Source: Acestrorhynchus altus (taxonomy: Eukaryota; Chordata; Actinopteri; Characiformes; Acestrorhynchidae). Taken from it: a DNA stretch of 64,000 nt. The translations under genes and the position numbers were made by a program. The stretch's first letter is position 1, and every line of letters starts with the position of its first letter. The DNA lies in NCBI GenBank assembly GCA_034509495.1, contig CM067505.1, positions 8,767,532 through 8,831,531 on the forward strand, written 5' to 3'. Shown here one piece after another: positions 46,635 to 58,300 of the stretch. Below the pieces are notes generated by a model. It was not told where the DNA came from and searched no databases. It was given only the letters and a program-made list of their open reading frames with translations.

Positions 46635-47067
46635 CAGCCCGGTCTGGTGCGTTCTGTAAATGCTCCCCCCCTCGGGGAGCCGCGCGAGTGGGATTTCCCA
46701 GCGCGTGCACCGAATTTGAAAGCGCTCGCGGATCCGCGCGCAGGACCAACGCGACCGCGGAGACACGGACCTGTCAGGACGGGTCACGGCACGAGCGGCC
46801 CGAACGCGGCCCGCACTCGCGTGCGTTACGGGACTCTGTTTCCCGCATCTCGTGCGCGGCGGCGGCGGCGCCGCGGTGACGGCGGCCTCGCGCTGAAACA
46901 GTGCTGTAGGGAGGGGGCGGTGTTTCCCACTCTCGAGGCGGCAGCGGATTCGCTCGCGCGCTCGCCGTTGCTGCGGGTTTTGGAGACGGAGCGCCAGGGC
47001 AAAGGTTGAATTGTGCTGGTTGGGCAGCGCGGACGAGACGAAAGCGTGCGGGCCAGCGCCGCGTATA

Positions 47068-47103
47068 ATGGCTGCCGGAGAGCGCGAAGGAGGAGACCGA
47101 TGA
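47068..47103 (+). CDS. upstream ORF 1 in pdik1l leader (11 codons)
   Basis: ATG in strong context (A at -3, G at +4), peptide MAAGEREGGDR, TGA at 47,101-47,103. It is transcribed only if the start site lies upstream of it. Confidence 0.4.
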   Translation: MAAGEREGGDR

Positions 47104-47123
47104 ACTGGGATAGACTCTACTGA
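47100..47123 (+). CDS. upstream ORF 2 in pdik1l leader (7 codons)
   Basis: Its ATG overlaps the stop of uORF 1 (ATGA). The peptide is MNWDRLY and it stops 5 nt before the exon 1 donor. Confidence 0.35.
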   Translation: MNWDRLY

Positions 47124-47128
47124 GGAAG

Positions 47129-48999
47129 GTAAGAGCTCCTTTGTTCCGCGGTTCGGGGACGGAGGGCGGCGGGGCTCTTTGTCTCGCCGCCCGCAGGTGG
47201 ATGCTGCGATGTGGCTCCTGTTTCGAGGCCCCTTCGGGTGCTTGTCAGCCGTTGCTGTCCGCCTTCGCCCGCTGTCCGTTCGGCCGGTGAGCGGACAGCC
47301 TTGGCGGCACGCTGGACGGGCTGTGGCTACACTCGAGCTGTCATGTTTGTGAGCGTGCAGCGGACGGAGGTCCGGGTTTGAGCAGCAGTCCGCTGTCCAT
47401 CCTGAGAGCCGGTCCGCAGGACGACCCGGGCTGGATGGCGGTTTCGGCTCCGGCGGGGCAGAAATCCGGTCCGGGATTTCGCTGCGACTGCAGGAGCGGC
47501 TCTGCTGCAGCCGTCCCGCTCACACAGCCGCCCAGGCAGTCGGAGCCGAATCCCGGAGCGGATTTCCTCCCCGCCGGACCCGAAACGCCTGCATTACCAG
47601 CCTTTCCCAACCTACAGGACGGGCTGCCGGGGTACCGCTGCGGAGTCACCGCTCAGTGTCCAGTCCTGCTCTTAAAACCCTGCTCTAATATCTCTTTCAT
47701 GTCCCAAATGTTGCCCCAGCTCTCCTCCTGCCCTCCGAACAGCGCCGCTTCCGCAGCCATGTGCTGCCGCTGCGTGAGCGCTCGTTTGTTTACGTTAGCT
47801 CAGCGGCTAACTGCGCAGCATCGCTGCAGACTCCTCTCCCGTTTTCAGACTGGTTCTGCCGGGTACAGACAGATAACCACGTCCGACTGTGTCCGTGCGT
47901 GTTGTTTACGGTTGTGAAGCAGCCTGGGGGTGTGTGGTGGCGTAGGGCTGCTCAGCATGCTGTTGGAGGGCTGGAGCAGTGCTAATGGGGGTGTGCTGCT
48001 GCCCTGCTCGGGGGACAACGCCATGCAGGTGCTGTTTGGAAGCCAGTGTGAGGGGAACAGTAAAGGTGTGTGGTCAAACAGGAGCTTTACACACTGTGAT
48101 TAATGACATCTGCCAAGGAAACGTGGCCAGCAGGCTGGATGGCTTTATTACAAGCACCGTGACGTTAGTGTTTAAGGTAAAGGCAAACAGGACTCTTAAA
48201 GAAGACCCAGTGCAGGTGGTGACGGGAGGCTGTTGGCCCAGCTGGCATCCATAGTGGAGAATGATTCCTGCCGCTTGCATGAGACTGGCAGCACTGGGCA
48301 GCTCTTTCTGATAGACTGCTTCACATTCAGCGTGTGAAGGAGCGATATTGCGATTTTCCCATGTGCAATAAGAACTTGATGTGTAATTATCTGTGCACAA
48401 TAGTCCTCAGTGTTGACATTCTAATTGACCGATTATTTATAATGTTTATATCATAAACAATGTACTGTATCTGTTTTTCTTCTGAGTGCCTTGTTATCCC
48501 TTTGCTGCTGTAACAACCAGAATTTTCCAACTGTGGGACTAATAAAGGATTATCTTATCTTTTGACTTTTCCATTTAGTTATTGTACCACCAGGATTGGA
48601 AATAATTATGAATATGACGTGCATAACTTACTATTTGGCCCCAACAAGAAAAAAAATGGAAACTTTAGCACAAGTAGTTTCCTTCTCCAAAGTTTAGATA
48701 ATATGCATTACAGGTTCAGCAAGCTTGGCAGGAAGCATTCAGCTTGTATTCAGGTCAGATTGTTTTGGGAGCATTGCCTAAACAATAAACAATGCTCTCA
48801 AAGGGAAATGGGAACAGTTCATCAAGGATGGACTAGTTAGTAACATGCTCTCCTCATTCCAGGATCACCTACTTCATACACAGTCAGGAGGCCACACAGC
48901 TCTAATGTTGAAATAGAAATGCAATGTATTTTGCTGAACAATTTGACCCTCCCAGATGACTTGTGGTTGTTTGTGTGTTTTATTGTTATTCTTTCTTAG
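47129..48999 (+). other. pdik1l intron 1
   Basis: A 1.87-kb intron, GC-rich on the left and ordinary on the right. No supported gene. The 179-residue ORF at 47,378-47,917 is judged a GC-rich artefact. Confidence 0.75.
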
Positions 49000-49303
49000 C
49001 CCACAGCTGTGGAAGAGGATGGTGAGCAGCCAACCCAAGTACGAGCTGATCCAGGAGGTGGGGCGGGGCAGTTATGGGGTAGTGTACGAAGCGGTGGTGC
49101 AACGGACGGGTGCACGTGTGGCTGTGAAGAAGATCCGTTGCCACTCGCCTGAGAATGTGGAGCTGGCCCTGCGTGAGTTCTGGGCTCTAAGCAGCATTCA
49201 GAGCCAGCACCCCAACGTCATCCACCTTGAGGAGTGCGTGCTCCAGAGAGATGGCCTAGCTCAGAGGATGAGGCATGGCTCCAACTCCTCTTTGTACCTG
49301 GAG
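49000..49303 (+). CDS. pdik1l: pdik1l first coding exon
   Basis: The acceptor is TTCTTTCTTAG at 48,999, then 19 nt of leader, ATG at 49,019 and donor TACCTGGAG|GTATGT. It encodes the N-lobe through SNSSLYLE. Confidence 0.96.
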
Positions 49304-52300
49304 GTATGTGCAGAGGTTTTATGATGCAAGAAGCCTGTAGGAATAGCAGTGTATTTGTTTAGCTCATACAGTGATCAGCCATAGCATTACTACCACTGAC
49401 TGCATTGATTATCTGCATTTACAGTGGCATCTTCCAAGAGGTGGGATGTTAGGCAGTTCTCAATCAAGTACTAAAAGCAGGAAAAATGGGCAAACATAAG
49501 GATCTGTGGCACTTTGACCAGAGCTGATTGTGATGTCTAAACAACTGGATCAGAAAATCTCCAAAACATGAGGCAGGTCTTGTGGAGTATTTTTGTTATG
49601 CAGTGGTCCAAGAAAGCAGACTGTTGAACTGGCAATAGGGTCATGGGCCCCTTAGGCACATTGATGTGGTCCATGTCTTGAATGGTCTGATCATTTGTAG
49701 TACTTCAGAGGAGGCAGGTGGTGGTAATGTTGTGGCTCGTCAGTGTATGTTATTTGTGTCTCAAAGGGACATGGTTTAAATGGATAATCAGTCTGAGTCA
49801 TATTTGTTAGCTGCATCTGTAACATATGATCAACTGCTACAGGCAGTAGTTCCTAATGGAAACCTGTTGACAAAGTAATTAAGACTTTGGCTGCTTATTG
49901 GCTTCAGCTGTTTGTTTTATTTATTTATTTATTAAATCAACAGGTTTATGTTCTTTTTTATGTGGCAGTCAATTAAATGGTACAGATACAGAAGATGGAG
50001 ATTAGGTTGAAAGATGGTGATGTATTACTTGCTTGCATTAGTTACAGTGTAGTGGGGTTTAGGCCACTGTTGATTCATGGATTTGAAGGGTGTCAAGTGG
50101 TGAATTAACATTTGCATTGTAACTTCATTTGTTTAAAATAATCCAGTTGCATATATGATCTATAGCACCCCTTTCCATAGAGGCTAAGCGTTGACCTTCA
50201 AGATCTGGCAGTTCCCATGAATTAAGTCGGAAATTGTGGCTGCTGTTGTGCTTATAGTAATTAACAAATTTGAAATGGTCAACTGGTCAATGGTGAACTC
50301 TCAACTTCATTACATTGTCACTGCCTCACCTGCTTAGTGTGATTCAAAAGAGATGAACTCAGCAAGGTGCTTTTCATTGTTTTTAGTCTTTGGTTGGCCT
50401 CAGTTTCTTTAAGGAGGCTGTGTCTGAGGACAGTAACAGTGGGGATCTCCTCAGAAGCTGAGACAGAAGAAGAGCTAAACATGTGGGTTAACTTCTCAAA
50501 CAGCACTAGAAAAGTGTTTCTTGAGATACTCTCATTAGTTATTAGTTAAAGTCACTAGCATAAATACACAGTAGTGGTTTCATTTGACAATATAAAATGT
50601 GCTGTTCTTTCTGCTCTGTACATCTTGTTGCTGTTGATTTTAGAATAGTCTGAACATCTTTTTGGTGGCATATGCTAGCAAGGAGATTTTCAGCTATGTT
50701 CCTCTGCTATCCAGTATATCACAGTTTGTGTTATTACAGTAATGCACTACTAGTTTAAGGAAGTGGACAACACATCTTTAAACTAGGTTGCCCCCAATGC
50801 TTCATGACCATGACCGTGTTTATTGCAGTCTCTCAACACTATGTGGACAATATTTCACTCCTTGAAAAGCTGACATGATGGCCTCAGCAGTGTGTGATCA
50901 GCACTGTGGTTTAGCTAGTAGAACTGTGAATTTCACCATAAAAGCCTTATCCACCCACAAGGCATTCAAATGTAATAGCCTGATTGGACACATGGATCTC
51001 CAAATGTCTGTTGTGAGACTAAAAATAGTCTCGAACTGTATCGTGTCATTGAAAATGATACGACACAATTTATCAGACTTTCCTTTGAGTTGAATGATTT
51101 TTTTTGTGTGTGATATATTTTCCCCAAAAATTGTGATAAATAATATCATTGCCTTTTTAAGACCATTGTATGCCACTGCTCTAATGGTACTGAAATAGTA
51201 CAACAAAATGCACCCTTTTAACATTTTAAATAAGTATATTCAGATTTCTGGAAAAAAAGACCTAAAAATGTTTTGCTGCTGATTTTTATTTGTATTTCTC
51301 ATCTGGTGCATCTCATGTTGGTGTCCAACAATAGCCAGCATTGAGGGGTTCCACAAGCCTTTGTAACACTTTTCCATTGTGAAAATATCTTGGTGAAGTT
51401 GTTCTGTGCTTGTCACTGACTACTCCAAGATTTTTGGGGAATGCAGAAAATAAATTTTAAATGATATGATACAGTTTGTCGCTTTATAAGCTCAAATAAG
51501 ATTAACAAGTTTGCTGTAGTTTGGTGCTCGATAGTTGCCAAATAAATTTTCTGCAGCATCCTTGAATGACTTCCAAGCGATTTTTCACCAGCAGCCCTTT
51601 GAACTGCTTATCATCCTTGATGTGTCAGATTTGTGGACCAACAAAAATGCCTTCATTGATCTTGGCAGCAGTTATTCTTGGGTACATTAGTTTCAAACAA
51701 ATGAAAGCTTCACTTTTCTTGTTCATAGTTTTACTATATTTTTCATCAGTCCAGCTTTATGTGGCATGGAAGAAATGGGAATGGTATTTAATTAATTTGT
51801 ATATCCCAGCTGCAGTGCAAGCAACAGTAGCACGGCTTTACATCCCCACAAATGTTCCAGTTGTAGTTGCTATAGTTGAGGTGTTTCAATAATGGTTCCA
51901 TATTATCATATGTTTTTCATGTGTGCAGCAAAGCCAGCAGGTACTGAAGGATGGACATTGCCAATGTGTAAAAACAGCCTTAATGGTTAATGAGGATGAA
52001 TCAATAAAAAGACGCCACTGTTTTGGTTAATGCCCAACCAAAGCACAAATTGTCTTCCTGAAAAAAATTAATAAACAATTAAATCTTCTTGCTAGCTTCG
52101 AAGGACAGAAACGTTTGTACCAGGTGACAACAAATACCATATTTAAAGTGTTGAACCCATCAACTCTGCATTTGCTTTTGACAAACCTACACCCTTGACC
52201 AAATCCGTTAGTTCTGATTGTGTTATTAGGCTCACCGGACATACATGATTCAAAGTCTGAATCAGTGTCACTCTCAATGTATGACCTATGGACTGTAGCT

Positions 52301-55300
52301 AACTTGATTCTGGTGTCATCGTGTGTCATCGTGTGTCATCACGTGTACTCCCCGCAAATGTAATGGAATGTATTGCAGCTGTTGCGACACTGACGAGACA
52401 TTTTAAACTTATAGTCATTTCGATTTTAAGTAACCAGCATAAAAGATCCTGATGTCATCTAGAACAAGTGCAGCAACGTAAATACACCAAACTGATATCA
52501 ATCTAATGATGGCATTTGTGCAACCGAGTTGCTTTTATAATATCTGCATGCTGCCCCAGGGCATTTTTAAACATGTCAAGGCATGCCTAGTCTGCAACAA
52601 ATCCTCTTATGTGATTCAGTTTCGATCAAATACTAGGAATGCAACATGTATATTGTGGACTATATACAGACAAACTGAAAATGTTTGTTTTCTAAACCAT
52701 TGTTAAGTCAGTGAAAGATTTTGATAGGATTTTTGTGATCAGCAGCTAAAATTACATATGATGGGCCAAAAAATATTCAGGAAGCAAAATCTTTATTGTC
52801 CAAAATTCGTGAGATATGGGGAGAGAGCGCCATCTACCCACCCAGAGAGAGCGTGGTCAATTCTGCTCTCTTGGACTGGCGATTGCAATTGGCGTGATGC
52901 AGGATTTGAACCTGTGATCTCAGATTATAGTGCTAGTGCATCTGACTCATGTGAAAAGCTGTAGCAACTTAACACAGTCTCTGGACCCATATTTTCAACA
53001 GCTGGTGAGAGTTGGTTGTCAAACACATTTATGTAACCCCTTTCTCAGTTATTGTTTTCGCTTTGCCACTGTCATGAGGGTATTCGTCCTATGAAATGCA
53101 CCAGGTTTGCTGCTGACATGTGTTAATTGCTTATTTGTGTTTGCTTTTATGAACTGACTTTGCTGTTTTGCATTGTTTACTTGTGCTTGGTTCAGTTTGA
53201 TGTATTGAAGTCCTGTCTGGTTGTGCATCTCCTTGAAATACTGGTGTTTTAATAAAAATGTAAAAAGTGAAGCTCAAGCATGGACCTCAGTTTATATTCT
53301 TTATGGCATTTGACTCTACTTCAGAAGAAATTACATTTGAGTTGTTTACACACGTCGGCCAATGCAGTGTTTGAAGTCAGAGACTGACTTACCAAAGAAT
53401 CAAATCCTAGTCTTACCCACTAAACTAAAAGGTTGTTTGAATTAAACCCACCACATGCTCACCACAGCAGTAAAAGGACTCTTAAACACTCTTATGCACT
53501 CCATGCCTAGTTGTTGTTATTTTCCTTGTTAATTTAATTAGTGCTTAATGAGTTCATACAAAATAAGCAGGTTCTCAGTACATCTTGAGTGCAGCTGCTG
53601 TTTTTGGGAGGAGTAGAGAGGGATTGTGTGTTTGTTGTGTCAGACGCCGCACAGCTGCCCACATCTTGGCAACTGAATAGGAAACTGGAAGTAGCTCAAA
53701 GAGAGCCTTTGGCTAACACTGCCCCTGTGATGAGACTAGCAAAATATGCACAGATGACAGATCTCTAAGGTTTGCTTTTAAATCTGTAAAATCAGTGCAT
53801 TATTTGTTGTGGGCTTGTAACAAGTCGTTGTGGCCAGGAGTAATGCAAAGGCCCTTCTGACAAATCATAATGTATACCTGAAAAGGTATTCAGTTTCAGT
53901 TTTTGAGTAAAATGTGGAACAGTTAATGGAGGACCTGTACACTTTATTAGGATAATGGTCAAACGAGCTTATTTATCCATTCACGGTCCATCCATGATTA
54001 TAGAGCTACATTCACTTTGTATTTCTATAATATCTCTTTCTCTGCTTACCTGTTTCTCTGGCCTCATTTCACCCTGTTCATCAATGTTCAGGGCCAACAC
54101 TGACATGGTAAAGGTGGTGTGTTGTACTTGTGTCTGATTCACTCATATAGCAGTGCTGCATATAGCTGCTTGAGTGCTTAAACCTCCGTGTCACTGATTG
54201 ACTGAGAATACTCCACCCACCAGAAATATTCAGCCAACAGCATCCTGTGGGCAGTGTGCTGTGAGCACTGATGAGAGACTAGAGGAATACCAACACAAAC
54301 TGTACATAAACCAATGAGCGTCTGTCTCTGACTTAAATCTATAAGGTGGAACAACGAGGTAGGAGTGGCTAATAGAGTGGACACAGTGTTTTAAAAACGC
54401 AGCTGTGTCCAATCCACATTTACCAGTAGAACACACACTAACACACCACAAACATCAGTGTCGCTGTAGTGCTGAGAATGACCCACAGCTCACATAATAC
54501 CTGCTCTGCGATGGTCGTGTGGAACCAGGGTGAAAGCATGCAGAGAAACTAAATGTAAAATTAAAAGTCCTCCTGAATGGTCAGTGGAGCTGATGAAATT
54601 GATAGTGAATGTTAAAACATGAAGGTGGTCATGTTGTGGTTGATCTGTGTATCCTTCTTTTTGACTGTTCTTTTATACACCTGCTGCACTTTTCAAAAGC
54701 TTTGCTGTCTTGCTCAAACAGAAGTGCTGCTTTATTTATGCTACAGATTGATGAGAAGTTCCTTTAATAACTGATTTAATTTTTTCTAACTGTTGAGCAG
54801 ACTCAGTAGTTTACCCCTAAGTTTTGGTCAGAGCCATCATGTTTTCAGGCACTGATAGGTGATGAACTAGCACATTCCAGCAAGCCACACTCACATTAAC
54901 AGTTTCACTATAGCAGACATGTTTTGTCTAGTGGCTTTTATAACAGGGAGCTTCCTCTAGGACAGAAAGTATTACTTTTCAAAAAAGATTAATCAGCAGA
55001 TTGAAATGGAAAAGTTAGTAGATAATCTCTAGTTTTTGCACTCTGCCCCTGTCCTTTTGGCTTTTCTTTAGTCTGTGTTGTGTGTTGAGACTTGTGGTTA
55101 AGCCTTGTCATCATGCACACCACAGACATTTCAGAGAAAGCTAGATATTTCATCACTCATACCTCACATGACTGTAGCTATCTTGTGGATGGTTCCTAGG
55201 AGGCAGGATGTGGTTCAATGTACCAGCACAAGGCAGTTCTTGTCCTTGTTGGCTTTTGCTGTTTTGGTTCTGCTTGGTAGGTCAGACCTGATTGACACCA

Positions 55301-58300
55301 ATAGGCATAAAAGCACATCCCACTGAATGGATTGCATGTTAGTAGAGGTTAGTGATGCTTGCCATAGGGATGTTTGTTACAACACTTACTTGGTACAGCA
55401 AGATGAGATGTCAGAAATTGATACTGAAATGTTAAACTTTGAGAACAGTGGTTATAGACTCCCTTATTTTGCTGCAAAACATTTAAAGCTGATTGTTTCA
55501 CACCACAAAGTCAATTTATTTTGTATTATGAGTTGTATTATTATTGGCCTATAGCATCAGTTTCGTGCTTCCTCCACTGTGTAGGATATTATTATGGCTT
55601 TTAATGTAAAAACCCCGGAAAGGGTGGCTATTGTGTGCTACTTTTGACTGCTTAAACATTGATGTTATCCATAAATGTGGAACTACCTGAGCTTACCTTT
55701 TAGATATAGGGTTACAGCTATAGGTTGTTTCTGAATGATAATTGAGTTTGATTGGTTTCAAACTATGTTGGAAGATATTGAAATCATCACCCCCAAATAA
55801 GAATTGGATGTTTTGCCAGTTGCTTTTGTTTTAATTCCAGCATGACACAAGCGGCCCATATAATGGAGGTAATGGAGGGATTTGTACACAAGGTTTAAAA
55901 GGTTTATCTTCAGATATAGGGATATGTACTGTAGAGTTGCACAAAATATCGTTTTGAAAGACAAATTAAATCATACAACTGCTGCTAATACATAGTTGAT
56001 ACAGGACACTTTGCAGGGTTCTCATTTTCTATTACAAATCTGTCAGATGCCCAAAATCATTTATTTTACTCCAATCTTTGATGCACCAAGTGCATTATTA
56101 ATATAATGATGTTGGATCATTGAGTTCTGGAAAAATCTGGTAAAAACTACTGTATCTTTTAAAATCAATATATATTGCAGAACAACAAAACAATCGCAAT
56201 GAGCATGTATTACCCCCCCACAATTATGCAGCCCTAGTGTACTGCTGATCAAAACCTATTATATACCAAGAAAGCTCAAATTAATTACACTGTATGTCCA
56301 AAGGTTTGTGGACACCCCTTCTAATGAATACATTAATCAACTACAAGTTGCATCAATAGCTTTTCTGGGAGAGGCTAACTGACAAGTTGACAGTGTATCA
56401 TTGTCAGATGCACATCCTTCTACAAACCAATCAATGTCAAGTGTAGGGACATACAAGCCATGTAGGTCATGACAATAGCCACAAAAACAAAATGTAACAA
56501 AAGCGTGACCCTCGCTTTCAGGTGTGGAAAAAAAAACCTTTAGTTCTGAAGAGTTGAGAGATTACTCGGATCCAACTCTGTCTTCTATAGTATACTCTGA
56601 ACTCTGTCCCTATAGTATATATATGCTTCATGATGGTCTTCAGCACAGATAAAAACAGTTGATTTTGAGGATGTTTATAAATGCTGGCAGGTTACTGTCT
56701 CTGTCAATCTGTTCCCAGTACTGTGTGGGATGTACTGAGGGAGGCTAAGAGGCTGCTGGTGGCTGATTTATAGGCTCTCAGTGGCACGTGAGCTATTGTC
56801 CAACAGCTCGTTAAACTACACTATTTGGCTGCTCTCACAGAAGCCCTAGCTGTCTCTTTTGCTTGCTTGTTCACTCTCTGTTTCTCTCTGACTGCCCACA
56901 GACAACAAACACTAACGAGCTCGAGTCAGACAGTTGTGCAGTTTATATATTGGCTTGGTTGAATGGATTGTGTTTCATGATTCTGCTGAGCTGAATAATT
57001 TGATGGCCCATTTATCCACGGTCTGCCTCTTAAAGGAGTACTGCAGCCCAATATCTCTGTTTAATGTACAGTCAGTTATGTTTAAAACAGAAAACCTCAC
57101 AGACTTGCAAAATAAATTAACGGGCAGTTTCTAAAGCACCTGCGTACTGGCTTCTTATTAAAGTGTTTTGAGGAAGAAGATTTTCTGTTCTTTTATAAAG
57201 TGTACTGAAATGTGTACTCTGGCCATTATCTAGAAAATACAGTAACATCCTGTTTCTGTCTGAAACACTGCTTATTTGGCATTTAAAAACAATATTGCTC
57301 AAATTGTGTAATTCCACAACGGAGGCTGAATGTGCGTCACACCCTGCAGTGTTTTGACAGGAGAAATCCTAATTCAAATCTTGGACCAGCTGTTGTCATA
57401 ATGTGTGTTTAGCAGGTCAATGAGAGCTGCACTCATGTCAGTCAAATGTGGCGGATAAAATGTGCACTTATCTGGTCATCTGTTGAAAGGAGAGAGCTTG
57501 AGAGATGAAATGATGACTACTTGCAGTCAATTGCTTTTAAGATGAGAGGCTTCATATTGGGCTTTGATTAACAGCCAGGCAGCGAGCCAGGAAGGCAGGC
57601 AGGCAGGCAAACACAATAAGGCTGTAATAATGTCAAAAAATGCATTCTAAGATTAAAAAGGAGTATTTGTTTGAGACATTTAGATGCCTAGATGTTTATT
57701 TGGTAGTTATTGGCATCTAACAGATGTTTTAGATTTGAGTGATTTCAAACCAATATTTGACTTATTTATTGTAATCTAAAGTGACTAAAATTAGAATCAG
57801 GTGTACCAGCTGTGTCAGCTTATTGATGAAATGTACTTGCAGGACCTACAGGTATCTCTTGCCACAGTTAATGTCACAATGTATGCAGTGCCCTTCTGAT
57901 GGCATATGCACATATTGATGGACCTTCTTGTTTTAGCTCAACCCAAATGTAACCTATCTCGTTCAGCCAATCAAGAAGATCTGAAGGCAGTAATTAGTTG
58001 GATCGGGTGTGGTGGATTAAGGTTGAATCTAGAACAGGGGTGTATGGTAAAGGTAATGAACTTTATTACACACAGTTCAATGTGACAGTTAATTTGACCT
58101 AGTTCTAAGTATTTTGATCTCCCCGTTCATAGAGATATGAACCTGGTCTTGTGTGAATAGACATAACTGCCCAATGGCTGCCAAGTGGCTTTGGTTTGTA
58201 GCTGTTTTGTCCCTTGTCTGAAATGAATAATATTGATTAGGCCCACCATATAGTATCAGAAAATAAACATATAATCCTAAATGTCCCCATATACTCGAGT

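Larger units (their letters stand above)
46640..47650 (+). promoter_or_regulatory. pdik1l: CpG island, pdik1l promoter and first exon
   Basis: About 1 kb of CpG-dense DNA including (GGC)n near 46,858. A non-coding exon ends at GAGGAAG|GTAAGA (47,128). Several ORFs cross the island but show no protein features and reflect GC bias. Confidence 0.8.

Noticed and set aside
46469..47009. Long overlapping ORFs in the pdik1l CpG island
   Set aside because: Stop codons are rare in GC-rich DNA; no domain, no splice logic, R/A-rich composition.
47378..47917. 179-residue ORF
   Set aside because: Lies in pdik1l intron 1 in GC-rich sequence, is overlapped by an antisense ORF, and has no recognisable domain.
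48956..49018. Upstream in-frame ATG for pdik1l adding MTCGCLCVLLL
   Set aside because: It lies in the polypyrimidine and acceptor region of intron 1; the conserved N-terminus starts at 49,019.
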